From the NCBI RefSeq assembly GCF_000013745.1, contig NC_007925.1:3720001-3784000 (forward strand): a stretch of DNA of 64,000 nucleotides. The letters are read 5' to 3'. This stretch comes from Rhodopseudomonas_A palustris_F (GTDB lineage: Bacteria > Pseudomonadota > Alphaproteobacteria > Rhizobiales > Xanthobacteraceae). A program made the translations under genes and the position numbers. The notes below the pieces were generated by a model that did not search any database, had not been told where the DNA came from, and worked only from the letters and a program-made list of their open reading frames with translations. Shown here piece after piece: positions 17,026-26,758 of this stretch; positions within the stretch are counted from its first letter, which is position 1, and the number at the start of each line of letters is the position of its first letter.

Positions 17026-20000
17026 ATGCCGCTGATGGCGAACGGCTACATCGCGGGGCTTTCGTTCGGCCAACGCCAGATCCGGGTGGCGGAACTGCTG
17101 CGACCGGGACGCACGCTGTTCGCGATGCCGCTGCTCGTGCGCATCTCCGGGCAGGTCGATGTGGAGACGCTACGCGCCGCGCTGGATGCGGTGGTACGGC
17201 GTCATGATGTCTTGCGCGCGGCCTTTCCGCTGGTGGACGGCGCGCCGGTCCAGGCCGTGGCCGATGACGGCTCGTTCCCCTTGCCGGCGATTCAGACCAA
17301 AGTCTGTTACGGCAGTGAAGCCTTCGAGACGGAACTGCGGGCGCGGGCGCAGGCGATGGTCGATGAGCCGTTCGATCTGTCGGCCGGGCCGCTCGCCCGG
17401 TTCTGCCTGCTGATCGCCGCGGATGCAGGCGCCGCACTGGTGGCGGTGTTTCATCACATCGTTTGCGACGGGGCCTCGCTCGAGCTGTTTCTGAGCGACC
17501 TGACCGCGGCCTATGACGACGTGCTGTCGGGACGCGCCGACACCCGCCCCGCTCTGCCGCTGCAATTTCCCGATTTCGCCGATTGGGAGCAGGAACGCTT
17601 CGGCGCCGCAGGCCCTGCTTCGGACGCCGCCATGGCGGCATGGCGCGAGCGCCTGCGGGGCGCCCCGGCGCGGCTCGACCTGCCCTATGACCGGCGGCCG
17701 AGCGATACCGACACCGACAGCGCCCGCTCGGCTCAGGCGCATCTGCATGTGCCAGGCGACGTCTCTGCCGCACTCGCGGCGCTGGCGCGGCAGCACAACA
17801 CCAGCGAATTCAGCCTGTATCTCGCTTTGCTGTTCGTCGTGTTGCGGCGATGGAGCGGCCTGGACGATCTCGTCGTCACCATTCCGGCCTCCAAGCGCGA
17901 CCGCCCCGAACTCGCGGAGCTGATCGGCCTGCTGGTCGACACTTTGCCGATCCGGGCCGTGGTGGGCGAAGATGCGCGCTTCCCAGCACTTCTTGCCGAC
18001 GTGCGCGACACACTACGCGCGGCCATGGCGCATCGCGACCTGCCGTTCGAACGGATCGTGGAGGCGAGCGGCGTCGAGCGGCGCGGCGAGGCTGCCCCCT
18101 TCATGCAGATCCTATTCGGAGCCGCAGAGGCACCGCCTGCTCCCATCACCGCACAGGACGGCTGCCGTTTCGAAATCCTGCCGGAGCAGCTCGGGCAGGA
18201 AGCCAAGGCGGAGCTGTCGGTGGTGTATGCCCCCTCGCAGGACGGCCTGCGGCTGTGGTGCCGCTATGACGCCAACCTATTCGAGGCGGAAACCATCGAC
18301 GCCGTGCTCGTCTGGTTCGGTCGCATCGCCGCAGCGCTGGCGGAGCAGCCGGAGCAATTAGTTCTGGAAATTCCGCTGCTATCGCTGGCGGACGGGGCGG
18401 CGCTGATCAGTGAGTTCAACACCTCGGCGCTGGACTATGAGCGCGACGCCAGCGCCATCGAACTGTTCTTTCGGTATGCGGCGCGGCATCCCGACGCAGT
18501 CGCCATCGAAGACAACGGCATCTCTTTGACCTATGGCGAGCTCGCCGCGCGGGTCCGGCGGCTGGCCACCGTGCTCGCCGCGGACGGAGTAGCGGCCGGC
18601 GACGTGGTGATGCTGGCGCTGCCGGTCTCGGCGGCGCTGATCGAAGCGCAACTGGCTGTGCTGGCGCTGGGCGCCGCCTTTGCGCCGGTCGATCCGTCAT
18701 ATCCTGCCGAGCAGCGTGACCTCCGCGCCCGATGCGTCGGTGCCCGGCATGCCGTTGCGCTCGACCACTCCGAGCCGACCGCGGGATGCACTACGCTACA
18801 CTGGACCAAGCTCCTCGCCGACGCGGAGACGGCAGCTCCGCATCCCGGATGCGCGGTGGCGGCGGCAAGTCCGGCCTATGTGATGTTCACCTCCGGCTCC
18901 ACCGGCACGCCCAAGGCGGTGTGCGTGCCGCATCGCGCCATCGTGCGGCTGGCGCGCGCGCGCGGCCTCGCGGCGCCGGGACTACGCGCCGCGGTCTATT
19001 CGAATCCCGCCTTCGATGCCTCGACGCTGGAGATCTGGCTGCCGTTGCTGAATGGCGGCACGCTGCTGCCGGTGGATCGCACCATGGTGATGGATCCGCG
19101 CGCGTTGCGGCTGTTCCTGGCGGAGGCGCGGATTTCGCTGCTGTGGGTCACCGCCGGCCTGTTCCAGCAGATCGCGGCCATCGACCCTTCGGCCTTCGCC
19201 GGCCGGCGCCTCGTCATCACCGGCGGCGACGTGGTCAATCCGGTCGCAGCGCGGGCGGTTCTGGCTGCCGGCCGCGACCAGGGACTCGTTCTGCTCAATG
19301 GCTATGGCCCGACCGAGAACACCACCTTCAGCACCACTTTCGATATCGCCGGCCTGCGCGACGACGAGCTGAGCATCCCGATCGGCACGCCGATCCCCAA
19401 CAGCACCGCCTATCTGCTGGACCCTGCCGGCCGGCCGCTGCCGCCGGGACTGGTGGGCGAGATCTGGGTCGGCGGCGATGGGCTAGCGCTGGGTTACATG
19501 GGCGACGCGGAGCTGACCGCCGAGCGCTTTCGCCCGGATCTGTTTGCGCCCGCCGGCGAGGCGCGGATGTATCGCACCGGCGATCTTGGCCGCTGGCGAC
19601 CGGACGGCAACATCGTGTTCCTCGGCCGCGCCGACAAGCAGGTGAAAATCCGCGGCTTTCGGGTGGAGTTGGGCGAGATCGAAGCGATGCTGGCGCTGCA
19701 TCCCGCTGTCGGCGGTGCGACGATCATCGCCCCCCGCCGGGCGAGCGGCGATCGCGACCTCGTAGCCTACGTCACGCCGAAGCCCGGCACGGCGCTCACG
19801 GCGACCGAGCTACGCAATTATCTGCAGGAGCGCCTGCCTCGGCAGATGCTGCCGCAGGCCTACGCCATTCTCGACCGCCTGCCGCTGACTGCGAACGGCA
19901 AGGTCGATCCACGCGCGCTGCCGCAGGTGGACGTGATGGAGACACTGCCCGAAGCATCCCTCGAACCCCGCACGCCCGAAGAACGAATTCTCGCCCGGAT

Positions 20001-23000
20001 CTGGAGCGATCTGCTCGGCCACGGGCCGGTCGGCGTGCAGGACAATTTCTTCCACGTCGGTGGCGATTCCATCCTCACCATCCGGCTGGTCGCGCGCGCC
20101 TATGAGGCCGGCCTCGACATCGAGCTGAAGCACGTCTTCGAACAGCCGACCATTGAGGGCCTCGCCGCCATCGCGGTCCGCCGCAAGCGGGCGGTGCAGG
20201 CCGAGGGTCACAGCGCCCGCCTGAGCGTCGAGCTGGTCGCCGCCGCCTGTGACGACCGCAATCCGTGCCGCTTCGTCAGCATCGCCGTCGGGCCGAAGAT
20301 CTCCGCCGTGGATGTCGGCTATGCGATTCAGCGCCTGGCCGAGCGGCATGACGCGCTTCGCCTCGTCGTCGTGGAGGATGCCAGCGGACGATCCATCGCC
20401 GTGTCGGATTTTCTGCCCGCGGTGCCGGTGCGCTTTGTCGACGTGCCTACCGGGACGCTCGGCGATCTCGAGCGCTGGATCGCGGAGACCAGCAGCCGGC
20501 TGGCGCGCGGCATCGACCTCGCGGCCGGTGTCACCATCGCCGCCACGCTGGTGAAGCAGGACAACGCGTCCGGCGCCGGCTGCACCGTCGTGCTCGCTTT
20601 GCACGAGGCGGTGGCAGACGACCGAGCGTTGCTGCTGCTCGCGACGGAGCTCGAAACCGCCCTGGCGGCGGGTCCTGACAGCGCACGTCCGCCGGCGCCG
20701 CCGCTGAGCTTTTCGCATTGGTTGACCTGGCTCGCGGGCTATGCGGCCAGCTCCATGGTGCGCGAAGCGGCGATGGCCTGCGAAGCCGCGCAGGTCGATA
20801 CTCCGCCGGTCCTGCTTGATGCGACGGATCCCGCGGTGCCTCGGGCGCAGCTGCTATTGGACGGCAGCACGTCGGGGATGTTGCTGGAGGACCTGCCGGG
20901 CCGGCTCGGCGTCTCGCTGCTCGATGCGCTGCTGGTCGCGCTCGGCGACGCGCTGGGCGGCGCAGCAGCCGTCGAGGTGGTGGACGGCCGTCGTACCCTG
21001 CCCGCAGGGGCACCGGCGGCCGCCGGTCTGATCGCCAATCTGGATGCCGTGCTGCCGCTACGCGCCTGCGCACCCGGGCGCGCGCTCGGCATCCGCCTGC
21101 GCGACGCCAAGGCAGCGCGGCAGCGGGCCGAGCCGCTTGGCCCAGCCTTTAGTGCGGTGCGGTCGGCGTTTCGGCTGGCTCCCGCCGCCATCGGCCTTGC
21201 CCTCGCGCCAGCACCGGCTCAGGACCCGGCGATCCGGCTGCATCCTCACACCCCGATCTTCTCTGCCTCGGTCCGCGCCAGCCTGACGGTGCGGGTGACC
21301 GGCGGGAGCATCGCTCTCGCCTGGTCGGGGGCGTCTCCGTCCCGCGCGCCGGAGACGATGCTGGACGAGATCGCAGGCACGCTCCGCGCGATCGCCAACT
21401 GGACCCGGGAGCAAAAGGCGCCGCTGCTGACGCCCGAGGATTTTCCGCTCGCCGGCCTCGACGCCGCGACGCTAGACCGCGTGGTGGGAACGGCCACCGA
21501 CATCGAAGACATCTATCCGCTGTCGCCGATGCAGCAAGCGATGTTGCTGCATTCGCTGAGCCGGCAAGATTCGGTGGTGAATTTCGAGCAGAGCTGCATG
21601 CGCTTTCGCGGCCCGCTCGACATTGCCGCTTTGCGCAAGGCCTGGACGCTGGTGTTCGACCGCCATCCGGTGCTGCGCACCGTGTTTTACTGGCGCGGAT
21701 TGAGCCACCCGCTGCAGGTCGTCCGCCGACCGGCCGGCGCGCCCGTGCAATTGGAAAGCTGGCCGGCCTTCAGCGCCGAGCGTCTCGAGCAACGTCTGAC
21801 GCAAGACCGCGCCGCAGGCTTCGACCTCGAAGCCGGTCCGCTCGCACGCCTGATCCTGATCCGCGTCAGCGCCAGCGAGGCCTACCTGATCGCCAGCTTC
21901 CACCACATGCTGGCAGACGGCTGGTGCCTTGCCCAGCTCGAGCGCGAGGCGCGTTCTGCCTATGAGGCGTTCCGCCGCGGCATCCCGCCGGCGTTGCCGC
22001 CGCCGGCGCGCTTTCGCGATTTCATCGCCTGGAGCGGCACGGTCGAACGGGCCGGGATGCGCGATGCCTTCGTGCCGCTGCTCGCAGCAGCGCCGTCGCA
22101 GCCGGCGCTTTGCCCGCCCGGCAACGGGGCTTCGTCCTACGTCACGGTCCGGCGGCAGCTGTCGGCGCAGGACAGCAAGGCGCTACGCGATCTGTCGCGG
22201 CGGCGCGGCCTCACCATCGCCGCGCTGGCGCATCTGGCCTGGGGCCTATGGTCGGCGGCGCGGCGCGGCTGCCGCGACACCGTATTCTGCACCACGGTGT
22301 CTGGCCGGCCGCCTGAGGTGCCGGGGGTCGAGCAGATGGTCGGCCTGTTCATCAACAACCTGCCGGTGCGGCTGCGGTTCGATGCCGGGAGCGCGGTGCT
22401 CGGCCTAGCGGAAGAGATGCAGCGCCAGATCGCAACCCTGCAGAGCCAGGCCCAGGTCTCGCTGATGGAAATCGTCGAGGCGGCTGGCCTCGGCGATTGC
22501 GCCTCGGCTTTGTTCGATACGCTGCTGGTGGTGGAGAACATGCCGTCCGGCTCGGACGCCTGGACCGGCGCCGGCGGCCTGCGGGTGGATAGCGTCTACA
22601 ATGCGCTGAAGTCCGCTTACAGCGTCACCGGCGTGGTGGTGCCCGGCGAGCGCGTCGGCCTGTCGATGGTGCTGCCGGACACCGACGGCACCGCCGGCGC
22701 GTTGGGCGAGCGGATGATCGACGAATTCGCCGCCGTGTTCGCCGCGCTGCCCGACGCCATCGATCGGTCGGTATCCACCATGCCGCTGCCCGCTGCCGCT
22801 CCCGTCGCTCGCGCGACGGCCAGGGCGGACAGCGAGCCAACCGGCAGCGCTGCGCCGATCCCGCTCCGTCCCCGCCATACGGACTCGTCGGAGCAGGCCG
22901 TTCTCGACGTGCTCTCGACTATCATCGGCCGCCGACTGGGGCTTGCGGAAGACGTGCTGGCGGCCGGGCTGACCTCGCTCGGCCTCGCGACCGCCGCCTC

Positions 23001-23973
23001 ACGCTTGTCGGCAAAGCTCGGGCGGCCGGTGCCGGTCACCGCGCTGATCGAGCATCGCAGCGCAGCCGCACTGGCCCGTGCGCTGACGACAGCCCCGGTC
23101 TGGGATGCGGTGGTGCCGCTCACCGCCGGGCGCGGCGAGCCTTTCGTCTGCGTGCATCCGATCGCCGGCGATGTCAGCGCCTTCCTCGACATCGCCCGCG
23201 CGTTTCCGCCGACAACACCGTTCTGGGCGCTGCAGGCGCCCGGGCTGGAGCCCGGACAGCAGCCGCCCGGCTCGGTGGCGGCGCTGGCTGCGGCCAATCT
23301 CGCCGCGCTGGCACGCCGGGGCCATGCTGCCCCGCGGCTGCTCGGCGGCTATTCGTTCGGCGGCATCGTCGCCTATGAGATGGCGTGCCAGCTCGCCGCG
23401 CGCGGCACGCCGCCCGAATGCCTCATCATCATCGACACGCCGGCTCCGCTCGGCAGCCACTCCATCCTGCCGCGCGACCCCGATCGCGCCGAGGCGGAAT
23501 GGCTGCTGCGAATGGCCGGCGTGCGCGCACGACACCACGGCACAGCGTTGCGCCTGAGCATCGATGACCTGTTGCCGCTCGACAGCGAGGCCCGTTTCGA
23601 ATTGGCCACCGCGCGGATGCTGGCCGCTGAACTGATCGCCCCGGAATCGGATGCCACCTGGCTCGGCCGCAGCTATCGCGCCAGCCGCGCGCTCTATGAT
23701 GCGTTCCTGGCCTACGCCCCCGCGCCGGGCGCGCCGCGCGATCTGCCGATGTACTTGGTGCGCGCCTCTTCGGTCAGCCACGGCGACCTCAGCGAAACGG
23801 ATCGAGCCATCGTGTCGGCGCCCGACATGGGCTGGTCCCGCCTGGTCGATGGCATTCGCGGCGTGCGCACGATCCAGGGCGATCATGTGTCGATGCTGTC
23901 AGGGACGGCTGCCGCACAGACGGCCGCGGCTATCACCGGCTTTCTCGCCCGCCCACGCGCTGCGTTCGGATAG
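17026..23973 (+). CDS. Non-ribosomal peptide synthetase, C-A-T-E*-C-T-TE (terminal subunit)
   Basis: A 2315-residue protein. C1 about 10-440 (FHHIVCDG near 141), A about 485-970 (FTSGSTGTPK, GYGPTEN, YRTGD), T with GGDSIL near 1012, then a 410-residue epimerase/condensation-like domain (1065-1480) whose active site reads LHEAVADD instead of HHxxxDG and which lacks the usual opening motif. C2 follows at 1488-1930 with intact FHHMLADG near 1625. There is no adenylation domain after C2: it runs straight into a carrier domain (GLTSLG near 1981) and a thioesterase (GYSFGG near 2108, catalytic His in GDHVSM near 2285) that releases the product. The A-domain pocket read by eye, D-A-L-W-V-T-G-T-F, resembles valine-type codes; this is a weak prediction. 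Confidence 0.95.
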   Translation: MPLMANGYIAGLSFGQRQIRVAELLRPGRTLFAMPLLVRISGQVDVETLRAALDAVVRRHDVLRAAFPLVDGAPVQAVADDGSFPLPAIQTKVCYGSEAFETELRARAQAMVDEPFDLSAGPLARFCLLIAADAGAALVAVFHHIVCDGASLELFLSDLTAAYDDVLSGRADTRPALPLQFPDFADWEQERFGAAGPASDAAMAAWRERLRGAPARLDLPYDRRPSDTDTDSARSAQAHLHVPGDVSAALAALARQHNTSEFSLYLALLFVVLRRWSGLDDLVVTIPASKRDRPELAELIGLLVDTLPIRAVVGEDARFPALLADVRDTLRAAMAHRDLPFERIVEASGVERRGEAAPFMQILFGAAEAPPAPITAQDGCRFEILPEQLGQEAKAELSVVYAPSQDGLRLWCRYDANLFEAETIDAVLVWFGRIAAALAEQPEQLVLEIPLLSLADGAALISEFNTSALDYERDASAIELFFRYAARHPDAVAIEDNGISLTYGELAARVRRLATVLAADGVAAGDVVMLALPVSAALIEAQLAVLALGAAFAPVDPSYPAEQRDLRARCVGARHAVALDHSEPTAGCTTLHWTKLLADAETAAPHPGCAVAAASPAYVMFTSGSTGTPKAVCVPHRAIVRLARARGLAAPGLRAAVYSNPAFDASTLEIWLPLLNGGTLLPVDRTMVMDPRALRLFLAEARISLLWVTAGLFQQIAAIDPSAFAGRRLVITGGDVVNPVAARAVLAAGRDQGLVLLNGYGPTENTTFSTTFDIAGLRDDELSIPIGTPIPNSTAYLLDPAGRPLPPGLVGEIWVGGDGLALGYMGDAELTAERFRPDLFAPAGEARMYRTGDLGRWRPDGNIVFLGRADKQVKIRGFRVELGEIEAMLALHPAVGGATIIAPRRASGDRDLVAYVTPKPGTALTATELRNYLQERLPRQMLPQAYAILDRLPLTANGKVDPRALPQVDVMETLPEASLEPRTPEERILARIWSDLLGHGPVGVQDNFFHVGGDSILTIRLVARAYEAGLDIELKHVFEQPTIEGLAAIAVRRKRAVQAEGHSARLSVELVAAACDDRNPCRFVSIAVGPKISAVDVGYAIQRLAERHDALRLVVVEDASGRSIAVSDFLPAVPVRFVDVPTGTLGDLERWIAETSSRLARGIDLAAGVTIAATLVKQDNASGAGCTVVLALHEAVADDRALLLLATELETALAAGPDSARPPAPPLSFSHWLTWLAGYAASSMVREAAMACEAAQVDTPPVLLDATDPAVPRAQLLLDGSTSGMLLEDLPGRLGVSLLDALLVALGDALGGAAAVEVVDGRRTLPAGAPAAAGLIANLDAVLPLRACAPGRALGIRLRDAKAARQRAEPLGPAFSAVRSAFRLAPAAIGLALAPAPAQDPAIRLHPHTPIFSASVRASLTVRVTGGSIALAWSGASPSRAPETMLDEIAGTLRAIANWTREQKAPLLTPEDFPLAGLDAATLDRVVGTATDIEDIYPLSPMQQAMLLHSLSRQDSVVNFEQSCMRFRGPLDIAALRKAWTLVFDRHPVLRTVFYWRGLSHPLQVVRRPAGAPVQLESWPAFSAERLEQRLTQDRAAGFDLEAGPLARLILIRVSASEAYLIASFHHMLADGWCLAQLEREARSAYEAFRRGIPPALPPPARFRDFIAWSGTVERAGMRDAFVPLLAAAPSQPALCPPGNGASSYVTVRRQLSAQDSKALRDLSRRRGLTIAALAHLAWGLWSAARRGCRDTVFCTTVSGRPPEVPGVEQMVGLFINNLPVRLRFDAGSAVLGLAEEMQRQIATLQSQAQVSLMEIVEAAGLGDCASALFDTLLVVENMPSGSDAWTGAGGLRVDSVYNALKSAYSVTGVVVPGERVGLSMVLPDTDGTAGALGERMIDEFAAVFAALPDAIDRSVSTMPLPAAAPVARATARADSEPTGSAAPIPLRPRHTDSSEQAVLDVLSTIIGRRLGLAEDVLAAGLTSLGLATAASRLSAKLGRPVPVTALIEHRSAAALARALTTAPVWDAVVPLTAGRGEPFVCVHPIAGDVSAFLDIARAFPPTTPFWALQAPGLEPGQQPPGSVAALAAANLAALARRGHAAPRLLGGYSFGGIVAYEMACQLAARGTPPECLIIIDTPAPLGSHSILPRDPDRAEAEWLLRMAGVRARHHGTALRLSIDDLLPLDSEARFELATARMLAAELIAPESDATWLGRSYRASRALYDAFLAYAPAPGAPRDLPMYLVRASSVSHGDLSETDRAIVSAPDMGWSRLVDGIRGVRTIQGDHVSMLSGTAAAQTAAAITGFLARPRAAFG

Positions 23974-23981
23974 GATCACGC

Positions 23982-25637
23982 ATGGGAGCAACGGCGATCC
24001 GCCACAGAGGAAACAACGAGCACAGCGCGGGTCGATGGAGCTTGGCTACGGCAGCGCCGCGCGGGCGGATCTGGGCGGTCGCGGGCTCGCTGCTGCTCTC
24101 CGGCTGCATGGTGGGGCCCGACTTTGAGCCGCCGCTGCCGCCGGATGTCAGCGGCTACACCCCGCAGGCCGGGTTGCGGCCGGCGATGGCGAGCGAGATT
24201 GCCGGCGGCGCGCCGCAGCGGTTTGTGGAGGGGCTCGAAGTCGGCGGGCAGTGGTGGCGGGAGTTCAACTCGCCGCAGATCAACGCCTTCGTCGAAGAGG
24301 CGGTGCACAACCACCCGAATGTGCGGGCCGCCCAATATGCGCTGCGGGCGGCGCGTGAAACCGCGCTGCAGACCCGAGGCGCGCTGGCGCCGCAGATATC
24401 GGGCCAATCCTCGGCAACGCGACAGCAGGTGCCCGCGGCCGCCGGCGGCACCACCGGCGCGCCATCGATCTACAATCTCTATGATGCGACGGTGAACGTC
24501 AGCTACACGCTCGATCTGTTCGGTGGCCTGCGGCGGCAGGTCGAATCCGCCGAGGCGCTGGCGCAGTATCGGCGGTTCGAGATGGAGGCAACCTATCTGG
24601 CTCTGACTGCCAATGTGGTGACCTCCGCGATCTCGGATGCCTCGCTGCGGGCGCAGATCGCGGCCTCGCAGGCCATCATCAAGGCACAGACCGATCAGCT
24701 ACAGCGCGTGCAGCGGCAGTTCGAAGTGGGCGCCAACTCGCAGGCCGAAGTGCTCGCTCAGCGCGCAACGCTGGCGCAGACCCAGGCCACGCTGCCGCCG
24801 CTGCAGAAGCAATTAGCTCAGGGCCGCAACCAGCTGATGGCCTATCTCGGCCGGCTGCCCAGCCAGGATCGCGGCGAGAGCGTGAATCTGTCGAGCCTGC
24901 GGCTGCCGCGCAAGCTGCCGGTGAGTTTGCCGGCGCATCTGGTGCGGCAGCGGCCGGATATCCGCCAGGCCGAGGCGACGCTGCACCAGGCGGCGGCGCT
25001 GGTCGGTGTCAACACCGCTAACCTATTGCCGCAATTCACCATTACGCCCTCGGCGGGGACTGACGCGCTCACCGTCGGGCAGTTGTTTACGCCGCAAAGC
25101 GCAGCCTTCACGCTTGCGGCAAACCTGGGGCAGAAGCTGGTCGACGGTGGCCAGGCCTACCGCACCAAGGAAGCCAGCGTCGCCAGCTTCGAGCAGGACT
25201 ACGCGCTCTATCAGAGTACCATCATCACCGCCTTCCAGAACGTGGCGGACGCGCTGCGCGCCGTGCAATTCGATGCGGTCACGCTCCGCGCCCAGGGGGC
25301 GGCGGAGAAAGCCGCGCTCGACAGCCTGACCATGGCGCAGGAGCAATTCAAGTCCGGCGCGATCGGCTATGCCATCATCATCACGGCGCAGCAGACCTAC
25401 CAGAACGCCGTCATCTTGCGGATCCAGGCTCAGGCGATGCGCTATGCCGACACCGTGGCGCTGTTCCAGGCGTTGGGTGGCGGATGGTGGCATCGCTTCG
25501 ACGAGACCCGCGAGGCGTTTCCGCGCAACGGCGGTTACTTCCAGGGACCGGACGGCCCCGCGCTGTCCGCAACCCGAGACGGCGCGAGCAACGAACCCGC
25601 GCTGACGCCCGACCCTGAGATGGAGCGCCCCCGGTGA
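23982..25637 (+). CDS. RND efflux outer membrane lipoprotein (OprM/NodT family)
   Basis: A 551-residue outer-membrane channel subunit of a tripartite pump. The lipobox LLLSGC puts the acylated cysteine near residue 42 after a hydrophobic stretch, so the first 25-30 residues may be dispensable or mis-started. The body has the two repeated OEP blocks of TolC-like proteins with long Ala/Gln-rich helices and NVSYTLDLFGG-type strand motifs. It begins 8 bp after the NRPS stop codon, with AGGATC before the ATG, and overlaps the adaptor gene, so it is co-transcribed with biosynthesis. It would form the exit duct for the pump encoded next. The C-terminal 50 residues are polar and look disordered. Confidence 0.93.
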   Translation: MGATAIRHRGNNEHSAGRWSLATAAPRGRIWAVAGSLLLSGCMVGPDFEPPLPPDVSGYTPQAGLRPAMASEIAGGAPQRFVEGLEVGGQWWREFNSPQINAFVEEAVHNHPNVRAAQYALRAARETALQTRGALAPQISGQSSATRQQVPAAAGGTTGAPSIYNLYDATVNVSYTLDLFGGLRRQVESAEALAQYRRFEMEATYLALTANVVTSAISDASLRAQIAASQAIIKAQTDQLQRVQRQFEVGANSQAEVLAQRATLAQTQATLPPLQKQLAQGRNQLMAYLGRLPSQDRGESVNLSSLRLPRKLPVSLPAHLVRQRPDIRQAEATLHQAAALVGVNTANLLPQFTITPSAGTDALTVGQLFTPQSAAFTLAANLGQKLVDGGQAYRTKEASVASFEQDYALYQSTIITAFQNVADALRAVQFDAVTLRAQGAAEKAALDSLTMAQEQFKSGAIGYAIIITAQQTYQNAVILRIQAQAMRYADTVALFQALGGGWWHRFDETREAFPRNGGYFQGPDGPALSATRDGASNEPALTPDPEMERPR

Positions 25638-26746
25638 GTAAAAAGAGTGTCATCGGGTTGTTGGCGGTCGCGCTGCTGGCGGGAGCATCGTACTACGTCG
25701 TCAAGCACGGCATCCCCGGCCGTCACGCCCCGGCGCATCGCGGCGCGCCGGCGCAGACGGTGGCGGCGCAGACCGCTCAGATGCAGACGTGGCAACCGGC
25801 CATGGAGCTGGTCGGAGAGCTGCGCGCCTCCAAGGGCGCGGATCTCGCGCTGCAAGTCTCCGGCATCGTGCAGTCGCTGTCGTTCGAATCCGGCGACACC
25901 GTGCAAGCCGGCGCGCCGCTGCTGCGGCTGGTCGCCGACGACCAGATCGCCAAACTCGACTCGCTGAAGGCCACCGCCGAACTGAACGTCCTGATCCTGA
26001 AACGCGACACCGAGCAGCTCAAGATCAAGGCCGTGAGCCAGGCCACGGTGGACAATGACGAGGCCAATCTGAAGAACGCCAAGGCTCTGGTGGCGCAACA
26101 GCAGGCGTTGGTCGCGCAATATAGCCTGACGGCGGCCTTTGCGGGACGCCTCGGAATCCGCGGCGTCGATCTCGGCCAGTATCTCAGCGCCGGCACGACG
26201 ATCGTCACGCTGCAGGCGCTGGATCCCTTGTTCGCCGATTTCTTCGTGCCGCAACAATTCTTCGGCCGCCTGAAGGTTGGGCAGCCGGCGAAAGTGAAAG
26301 TCGACTCCTTTCCCGGGCAGGAGTTTGCCGCCATCGTCAGCGCCATCAACGCCAAGGTCGAGAGCGGCAGCCGCAACGTCAAGGTGCGCGCGGAGCTGAA
26401 GAACCCGCAAGGCCGGCTGGTGCCCGGCATGTTCGCCAAGGTCGCGCTCGAGATCGACGCGGCCGAAAAATTCGTGACGCTGCCGCAGACCGCCATCGTC
26501 TCCAATCCCTACGGCTCGACCGTGTTCGTGCTGGACAAGGGCGCCGACGGCACCGGCCTGGTGGCCCGGGAGACCTTCGTCAAGCTCGGGCAGGCGCGCG
26601 GCGATTTCGTCGCCATCGTGTCCGGATTGAAGGAAGGCGAGACGGTGGTGGTGGCCGGCCAGATCAAGCTGCGCAACGGCACGCCGGTGGTGATCGACAA
26701 CAACAACATTCCCGAGGCCAAGCTCGATCCCAAAGTGTCGGACTGA
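25634..26746 (+). CDS. RND efflux periplasmic adaptor (membrane fusion protein)
   Basis: A 370-residue HlyD/AcrA-type adaptor. An N-terminal signal anchor (residues about 5-25) is followed by the split lipoyl domain (VSGIVQSLSFESGDTV, and later a GRLGIRGVDLGQYL half), an alpha-hairpin (about 95-155), a beta-barrel (PLFADFFVPQQFF) and the membrane-proximal domain. It links the inner-membrane transporter to the outer-membrane channel. The GTG start shares GTGA with the stop codon of the outer-membrane gene (4-bp overlap), a sign of translational coupling. There is no lipobox, so it is anchored by an uncleaved helix or processed by signal peptidase I. Confidence 0.93.
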   Translation: MSKKSVIGLLAVALLAGASYYVVKHGIPGRHAPAHRGAPAQTVAAQTAQMQTWQPAMELVGELRASKGADLALQVSGIVQSLSFESGDTVQAGAPLLRLVADDQIAKLDSLKATAELNVLILKRDTEQLKIKAVSQATVDNDEANLKNAKALVAQQQALVAQYSLTAAFAGRLGIRGVDLGQYLSAGTTIVTLQALDPLFADFFVPQQFFGRLKVGQPAKVKVDSFPGQEFAAIVSAINAKVESGSRNVKVRAELKNPQGRLVPGMFAKVALEIDAAEKFVTLPQTAIVSNPYGSTVFVLDKGADGTGLVARETFVKLGQARGDFVAIVSGLKEGETVVVAGQIKLRNGTPVVIDNNNIPEAKLDPKVSD

Positions 26747-26758
26747 CAGGAGCGGACG

